Shown: piece after piece, positions 6,959 through 11,333 of the stretch | Layout: each line of letters begins with the position of its first letter | Numbering within the stretch: the stretch's first letter is position 1 | From: Gorillibacterium sp. | Lineage (GTDB): Bacteria; Bacillota; Bacilli; Paenibacillales; NBRC-103111 | DNA length: 11,333 bases | Assembly (NCBI GenBank): GCA_014380705.1 | Contig: JACMJI010000334.1 | Location: forward strand, 1 to 11,333 | Reading direction: 5' to 3' | Notes under the pieces: model-generated | Told to the model about the DNA's origin: nothing | Databases searched by the model: none | The model's input: the letters and a program-made list of their open reading frames with translations, nothing else | Program-made: the position numbers and the translations under genes

Positions 6959-7906
6959 ATGAAAACATGCGCGATTGTGTACAATGGGAGTCTAAATAGT
7001 GAGAAGTTTCTCTATCAGGTTAGATGGCTGGAGCGAGTGGCTAGTGAGCTTTCCTACAAGGTAACCGTGATCGGGAACCATGAGTTGATCCCTATGGTGG
7101 AAGGGGGACAGACGACACTCAAAGGAAAATATGCTGGATATGAGCCTGATTTTTTCTTTTTTTGGGATAAGGATATTAGACTTGCCCGACATTTGGAGAA
7201 AATGGGGTTCAAACTGTACAACAACGCTCGCAGCATCGAGATCTGCGATGACAAATCATTAACTTTTGAGGTGTTGGCCAACCACGGCTTGAGACTGCCT
7301 AAAACGATCACAGCTCCGATGGTTTTTGAGAATTGTGAACTAGAGGACCAAGCAAGTTATGAGTTTATCATGGATGAGATCGGTTTCCCGATGGTGGTCA
7401 AGGAGGCCTTTGGTTCCTTTGGCGAACAGGTTTACCTTGTTAAGAACCCGGAGGAATTCCGACAGATCGTCCGCAAGCTGCAGCATCGTCCCCATGTTTA
7501 CCAAGAGTTGATCTCTTCCAGCTACGGGCGGGATATTCGGATTAATGTCATTGGAGATCATGTCGCCGCCAGCATGCTTCGCAAGTCTGAGACGGATTTT
7601 CGAGCGAATGTATCGGCTGGAGGGAAAATGTATCCTTATCGGCCGACCGAAGAAGAGAAAAAGCTCGCGGTCACCTGTGCGCAGCTTGTCGGAGCTGACT
7701 TTGCCGGGGTGGATCTGCTGTTTGGCCCGGATGGAGAGCCCTATGTTTGTGAAGTGAATTCAAATGCTCACTTCAAAAATATTTTTGAATGCACGGGAAT
7801 TGACCTTGCCGTGATGATGGTGGACTACATTCGCACCAAGCACGATGCCTTATGGCGGATTAAAAACAACATGATCCATAAAGGTGAAGCAGGTCAAGGG
7901 AGGTAA
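6959..7906 (+). CDS. RimK-like ATP-grasp ligase, first of a tandem pair
   Basis: An ATP-grasp carboxylate-amine ligase, 315 aa, predicted to activate a carboxylate as an acyl-phosphate and join it to an amine; the substrate is unknown. An N-terminal pre-ATP-grasp domain (about 1-95) is followed by the central and C-terminal ATP-grasp lobes. Visible motifs are CDDKSLTFEVLANHG (96-110), PMVVKEAFGSFGEQVYLV (144-161) with nucleotide-binding Lys148 and the flexible Gly-rich loop, QELI (182-185), RDIRINVIGD (191-200), GVDLLF (250-255) and CEVNSN (264-269). Asp252, Glu265 and Asn267 fit the metal ligands. No signal peptide or membrane helix is present. The ribosome binding site GGAAGG lies in the short gap after purU. 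RimK-type alpha-glutamate ligation is one possibility; lysine or other amino-acid ligation (LysX-like) or peptide tailoring is equally open. Confidence 0.87.
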   Translation: MKTCAIVYNGSLNSEKFLYQVRWLERVASELSYKVTVIGNHELIPMVEGGQTTLKGKYAGYEPDFFFFWDKDIRLARHLEKMGFKLYNNARSIEICDDKSLTFEVLANHGLRLPKTITAPMVFENCELEDQASYEFIMDEIGFPMVVKEAFGSFGEQVYLVKNPEEFRQIVRKLQHRPHVYQELISSSYGRDIRINVIGDHVAASMLRKSETDFRANVSAGGKMYPYRPTEEEKKLAVTCAQLVGADFAGVDLLFGPDGEPYVCEVNSNAHFKNIFECTGIDLAVMMVDYIRTKHDALWRIKNNMIHKGEAGQGR

Positions 7907-7909
7907 AAA

Positions 7910-8776
7910 ATGCTTAAGGGATGGCTGATCTATAACCAACCGGATGCTAAGCGCAACGAAGCTTTTATCGACTGGTTCTTAAGTGAAGCAGTGGCAGCAG
8001 GAGTAGAGCTTGAGTTTGTGTTGAAAGAAGATTTAATGTTTGGGGTAAAACATAACCTTCTTTATATAGAGAAATCGAGTCAACCGTGTGCGCTTCCCGA
8101 TTTCTGTGTGATGAGGAATATGGATGATCTGCTCAGCGCTCATCTGGAAGCCCTTGGGGTGAAGGTCTACAATGACTCTAACGTATCAAGCATTGCGAAT
8201 GATAAAGCTCGGGCCTATCAATACCTCGCCAAGCATAATATTCCGATGCCGGATACGATTTTTGTGCATGCTCATGATTATAACGAGAAGAATTTTACAA
8301 AGATGGCTTTTCCACTCGTGTTAAAGGCTGTAAACGGCAGAGGCGGCACTGAAGTATTTTGCATACAATCGTTAGAGGAATTAACAGCCGCAATCCATTC
8401 TCCCGTAGAGCGGGGGCCTGCTTCTTATGTCGTTCAGGAGCTGGTTCAGCCGGGAAAAGATCTACGAGTCTTTATCGTTGGTCAGCAGATTGTCGCCGCG
8501 ATACTGCGGGAATCCGATCGTGATTTTCGAGCTAACTTTTCGCTTGGCGGTCGTTCCTCCCTCTATTCACTGAATGAGGAAGAGACGGCTCTCGTACGGC
8601 GGATCATGGGTCTGTTTGAGCTTGGAATGGTGGGGATTGATTTTGTTTTTGGTCACGATGGCAGCTTGCTTTTTAATGAAATTGAGGATGTTGTGGGTAG
8701 TCGAACGCTTTCCCTGAATTCTGACTTTAATATTGTAAAAATGTACATAGAGCATATCGTAGCCACCTGTAAGTAG
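7910..8776 (+). CDS. RimK-like ATP-grasp ligase, second of a tandem pair
   Basis: A paralog of the preceding gene, 288 aa, starting 3 bases after its stop; its ribosome binding site AAGGGAGG lies inside the end of that gene, so translation is likely coupled. Motifs in order are NDKARAYQYLAKHNIPMP (97-114), FPLVLKAVNGRGGTEVF (134-150) with Lys139 and a Gly-rich loop, VQELVQPGKDLRVFIVG (175-191), DRDFRANFSLGG (203-214, matching TDFRANVSAGG in the first paralog), GIDFVF (242-247) and FNEIEDVVGS (255-264). Where the first protein and most ATP-grasp enzymes have Glu-x-Asn, this one has Glu257-Ile-Glu259, a change at a metal ligand. It may have a different specificity, or act with its partner as a heteromer. 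The substrate is unknown, and nothing suggests a membrane location. Confidence 0.86.
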   Translation: MLKGWLIYNQPDAKRNEAFIDWFLSEAVAAGVELEFVLKEDLMFGVKHNLLYIEKSSQPCALPDFCVMRNMDDLLSAHLEALGVKVYNDSNVSSIANDKARAYQYLAKHNIPMPDTIFVHAHDYNEKNFTKMAFPLVLKAVNGRGGTEVFCIQSLEELTAAIHSPVERGPASYVVQELVQPGKDLRVFIVGQQIVAAILRESDRDFRANFSLGGRSSLYSLNEEETALVRRIMGLFELGMVGIDFVFGHDGSLLFNEIEDVVGSRTLSLNSDFNIVKMYIEHIVATCK

Positions 8777-8813
8777 TTCAGGAATAGAGAAGCAGGATCG
8801 GCTAAAAAAAATA

Positions 8814-8842
8814 AACCCAAAACGTGGTAATAAGCGTATAAT
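8814..8842 (+). promoter_or_regulatory. Candidate promoter of the ABC exporter genes
   Basis: A perfect -10, TATAAT, lies at 8837-8842. The -35 region around 8813-8820 (AAACCCAA) has no consensus match, so the promoter may be weak or activated. The start would fall near 8849. It separates the exporter genes from the ATP-grasp genes, although no terminator lies between them and read-through is also possible. Confidence 0.42.
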
Positions 8843-8843
8843 T

Positions 8844-8857
8844 TACATAGTACATAG
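8844..8857 (+). repeat. Tandem heptamer TACATAG x2 at the exporter transcription start
   Basis: TACATAG is repeated perfectly twice with no gap, starting one base after the -10 hexamer. Its position over the expected start would suit a repressor site, but it is short and could be chance. Confidence 0.4.
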
Positions 8858-8919
8858 GATCGAAAACGAGCTCATGTTCTACAGATCAAATCATGAATAT
8901 GAATTAGGAGAGAATTGAG

Positions 8920-9624
8920 ATGCTTCAGGTAGCAGGATTGACGAAGGTATATGATAAGACGCTAGCCGTAAGTGGTGTCAGCTTCAATGTAATGGACGGG
9001 GAACTTGCGGTGCTCTTGGGACCAAATGGAGCAGGCAAAAGCACGACAATCAAATGTATTATCGGTCTGCTCAAGCATGAGGGTGAAGTATGGGTACATA
9101 ACCATTCGAACAAAAGCTTAGAGGCTAAACGTCTGTTTGGCTATGTGCCAGAAACACCGGCACTCTATGATATGCTCACCGTGCAGGAGCATCTGCAATT
9201 CATCGCACACGCCTATGCACTCAAGAATTGGGAGCCCCTTGCAGAGCAATTGCTGGAAAGGCTTGATCTGACTGACAAGAAGGATAAGCTGGGCAAAGAA
9301 TTGTCTAAGGGTATGCAGCAAAAGGTCAGTATCTGTTGTGCGCTTCTCCCTGAGCCTAAGGTATTGTTTTTCGATGAACCGATGATTGGTCTTGATCCCA
9401 AGGCTATTAAAGAGTTAAAGGCTATATTGCTAGAGTTGAAGCTGAAAGGAACATGTTTGTTGATTAGTACCCACATCATTGATAGTTTGGAGGGGTTATG
9501 GGACCGGGCTTTGATCATGAAGGAAGGGCATATTCTGGTATCCAGTACGAAGCAGGAAATGGAGGAAAGTGGAGAGAGCTTGGAGGAAACCTTTTTCCGC
9601 CTGACGGAGGGTGCGCAGGTATGA
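8920..9624 (+). CDS. ABC exporter ATP-binding protein
   Basis: Cytoplasmic ATPase that drives the membrane partner encoded just downstream; 234 aa. Motifs: Walker A GPNGAGKST (34-42), Q-loop region GYVPETPALY (74-83, with Pro-Glu instead of a Gln, as often seen in ABC-2-type exporters), signature LSKGMQQK (128-135, a variant of LSGGQ), Walker B VLFFDEP (148-154), D-loop GLDP (157-160) and switch His185 in STH. The ATG follows AGGAG (8906-8910) by 9 bases. Its stop overlaps the permease start (ATGA), so the two are coupled. The lack of periplasmic-binding or substrate-domain genes indicates export rather than import. The substrate is unknown; antibiotic or peptide export and membrane-protein roles are all possible. 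Confidence 0.93.
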   Translation: MLQVAGLTKVYDKTLAVSGVSFNVMDGELAVLLGPNGAGKSTTIKCIIGLLKHEGEVWVHNHSNKSLEAKRLFGYVPETPALYDMLTVQEHLQFIAHAYALKNWEPLAEQLLERLDLTDKKDKLGKELSKGMQQKVSICCALLPEPKVLFFDEPMIGLDPKAIKELKAILLELKLKGTCLLISTHIIDSLEGLWDRALIMKEGHILVSSTKQEMEESGESLEETFFRLTEGAQV

Positions 9625-11201
9625 AGCCACTGCTCTATGTGATCCGCCGGACAATAATCAATGCCTTAAAGGAGCTTCGCCGTAAGCCAGCAATCATGGC
9701 ACTTTATATTGTTCTTGCTATTATTTTTCTGTTGTTCATATTCTCTTCCGCTTTAACGAATACAGAGAGAGTTCGAGTTGGTTCGACAGAAGTCTACGGC
9801 TTAATCCTAACCAGCATCCTGATGTTAATCTTTTACTCCAGCATAAATCGAAGTATAAAGTCAGGCAGCAGCTTTTTTCGCATGGCTGATGTTAATTTGG
9901 CTTTTACCGCTCCGTTATCACCTAAGAAGGTGCTTTTATATGGTTTTTTAAAGCAGATAGGAGTGACCTTGTTCTATGTCTTCTTTTTGGTATGGCAAAT
10001 TCCCAATCTGCGTAATCTTTATTCGATTGATGGAAGAGGAGTGTTCATTCTTCTCGGAGGGTATTTTTTCCTGATGTTCCTGCTTCAGGTTATCGGGCTG
10101 CTGATCTATTCGTGGACTTCTCGAGCGGGGCAATATCGTAAGCTAGCGGAGCGAATCTGTAATGGACTTCTGCTGATCTTCGGGTTGATCATACTCGCTA
10201 AGCTAGTGGAACTGCAAGATCTGTTAGCAGCGTCCAAGGCTATCTTCAATTCGCATAGTTTTGAGTTAATTCCACTTATTGGTTGGTTTAAGGTCGTACT
10301 TATGGCTCCGGTTATAGGAATCTCTAGTAACTTTTATCTTTGCGTGGCTCTCATTATTGGGTTTACAGCTGTTGTTTGCCTCGTCTTTTATACCCAAAAA
10401 ACTGATTATTACGAGGATGTTCTTGCCAATACAGAGCATAAGGAAACATTGTATGCAGCTAAAAGGGCAGGTAAACGTCCTTCAATAGCATCTATGAATG
10501 GAATCAAAACGCGTAAGGTTAAGCAGTCGTACGGGGGTAAGGGCGCTTCTGCCATCTTTTATCGGCATCTTTTAGAATATAAGAAAAGTGGATTTTTTCT
10601 GCTGAGCCGCTCGACCCTTATTCTAGCCATAGGTGGCTTTGCTGCCCAATATTTTTTGCAGGAGAAAGGGCTAACCATTTTATTGCTGTTATCGATTTAC
10701 TATCTATTCATTATGCTGTTTCAGGGGAAATGGCTGCAAGAGATGGAAAGACCGTTTATCTACATGATTCCTGCTTCTTCTTCAGCAAAGCTGTTCTATG
10801 CAACGCTGGCGGAATTAATCAAAAACTTCGTTGATGGCTTGGTGCTGTTTGTTGTGGCTGGGGCTTTCTTACATAGTCATCCTGTAGTCATCCTGCTTTG
10901 TGCGATTGGATTTACGACCTACGGGTTATTCTTTACCTACTCTGATGTGCTGTTAAGGCGTTTGTTGGGTCCGATCCATGGTAAAGTGCTGAAGGGAATT
11001 ATCAGTATGCTCATGATTCTTTTCATGCTTGCTCCAGGAATTATCGTTGCGATGGTTCTACGCTTCGTTGTCTTCGATGGAGGAACGGGTCTGATGGCTG
11101 AAAGCATGTTCTGTCTAGTGATAATCGGCTATAACATGATTCTGGTATCCGGAATATTTGCTTGGGCCAAAGGGATATTTGACCGGGTTGAACTGAAGTA
11201 A
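9621..11201 (+). CDS. Multi-span permease of an ABC exporter (putative ABC exporter family)
   Basis: Integral membrane partner of the preceding ATPase, 526 aa. Hydrophobic segments lie near residues 26-44, 57-74, 108-125, 140-163, 181-197, 215-232, 238-257, 328-346, 350-367, 397-415, 421-440, 458-481 and 495-516, about 12-13 in all. A basic cytoplasmic linker spans about 259-325 and divides the protein into two halves. It resembles the large two-half permeases called putative ABC exporters in Firmicutes; I am fairly sure of the transporter role but not of the exact family name. The ATG at 9621 is chosen because it overlaps the ATPase stop by 4 bases and follows GGAGG (9606-9610) by 10 bases. 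The frame is open further upstream to 9498, but that part overlaps the ATPase gene and lacks hydrophobic character. Confidence 0.88.
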   Translation: MKPLLYVIRRTIINALKELRRKPAIMALYIVLAIIFLLFIFSSALTNTERVRVGSTEVYGLILTSILMLIFYSSINRSIKSGSSFFRMADVNLAFTAPLSPKKVLLYGFLKQIGVTLFYVFFLVWQIPNLRNLYSIDGRGVFILLGGYFFLMFLLQVIGLLIYSWTSRAGQYRKLAERICNGLLLIFGLIILAKLVELQDLLAASKAIFNSHSFELIPLIGWFKVVLMAPVIGISSNFYLCVALIIGFTAVVCLVFYTQKTDYYEDVLANTEHKETLYAAKRAGKRPSIASMNGIKTRKVKQSYGGKGASAIFYRHLLEYKKSGFFLLSRSTLILAIGGFAAQYFLQEKGLTILLLLSIYYLFIMLFQGKWLQEMERPFIYMIPASSSAKLFYATLAELIKNFVDGLVLFVVAGAFLHSHPVVILLCAIGFTTYGLFFTYSDVLLRRLLGPIHGKVLKGIISMLMILFMLAPGIIVAMVLRFVVFDGGTGLMAESMFCLVIIGYNMILVSGIFAWAKGIFDRVELK

Positions 11202-11333
11202 GGGTTAAATCTTTGGGGACTTTTGCCGATTTTCTCATACTCCGATAGCGAATTATACATTATGTTTTTTCTCATTATATAGAAAAACACCCTATAGGAT
11301 AGACTTTTTTACTACATCAGAATGTATAAAAAA
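11202..11333 (+). other. Right-edge non-coding tail
   Basis: A 132-base AT-rich stretch to the window edge. It holds an AT-only imperfect hairpin (TGTTTTT at 11263-11269 with AAAAACA at 11283-11289) and the palindrome CCTATAGG (11291-11298 region) followed by a short T-run at 11305-11310. Neither makes a convincing intrinsic terminator, and TATACA at 11254-11259 is an unsupported -10-like hexamer. No gene was seen. Confidence 0.4.

Noticed and set aside
8874..8918. A 14-codon ORF (MFYRSNHEYELGEN) before the exporter ATPase, considered as a graspetide precursor or leader peptide.
   Set aside because: It lacks a properly spaced ribosome binding site, overlaps the ATPase gene's own ribosome binding site and has no core motif typical of graspetide precursors.
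9301..9330. Variant ABC signature LSKGM and missing Q-loop Gln as signs of an inactive ATPase.
   Set aside because: Both variants are common in ABC-2-type exporter ATPases, and Walker A, Walker B, D-loop and switch His are intact.
9498..9620. Upstream extension of the exporter permease by 41 codons.
   Set aside because: It lies entirely within the ATPase gene, is hydrophilic and lacks a start signal; the ATGA overlap at 9621 with its ribosome binding site is the natural start.
11263..11310. Hairpin and T-run at the right edge as the exporter operon terminator.
   Set aside because: The stem is A/T-only with a bulge and is not directly followed by the T-run; the CCTATAGG palindrome is too short to be convincing.

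Overview
The window looks like chromosomal DNA from a low-to-mid GC Firmicute, most probably a Paenibacillus-like bacterium. This is inferred from strong AGGAGG-type ribosome binding sites, σA-type promoters, a YesM-family sensor kinase divergent from a CUT1 sugar transporter that lacks its own ATPase, and the protein families present. No sequence search was possible, so the genus is an inference. There is no tRNA, rRNA, CRISPR array or insertion sequence, and base composition is even across the window.

Region 1 (1-4855) is a nutrient sensing and uptake locus. A membrane histidine kinase on the minus strand runs off the left edge, and its partner response regulator would be expected beyond that edge. 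Divergent from it are two sugar-type ABC permeases (stop and start overlapping) and then a lipoprotein substrate-binding protein, closed by a perfect 18-bp stem terminator. A 17-base element (16 of 17 identical) occurs in the divergent promoter region and again just before the binding-protein gene. In both places it starts exactly 60 bases upstream of a good -10 hexamer and is followed 22 bases later by a second, weaker copy. That is the layout of a paired-half-site activator operator, and the unseen AraC-type partner regulator is the obvious candidate to bind it.

Region 2 (4882-5850) is one minus-strand gene for a PPK2-family polyphosphate:nucleotide phosphotransferase with its own promoter. 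It converges on the transporter operon.

Region 3 (5965-8776) holds purU (formyltetrahydrofolate deformylase) followed by two paralogous RimK-like ATP-grasp ligase genes only 3 bases apart. Their substrates cannot be read from the sequence. The second paralog has Glu where the first has the canonical metal-binding Asn.

Region 4 (8837-11201) is a promoter and a two-gene ABC exporter: an ATPase and a large multi-span permease overlapping by 4 bases. The remaining 132 bases to the right edge carry no convincing gene or terminator.

The most noteworthy points are the duplicated operator with fixed promoter spacing and the tandem ATP-grasp pair beside an exporter. The second suggests, without proving, a small amide- or peptide-ligation pathway.
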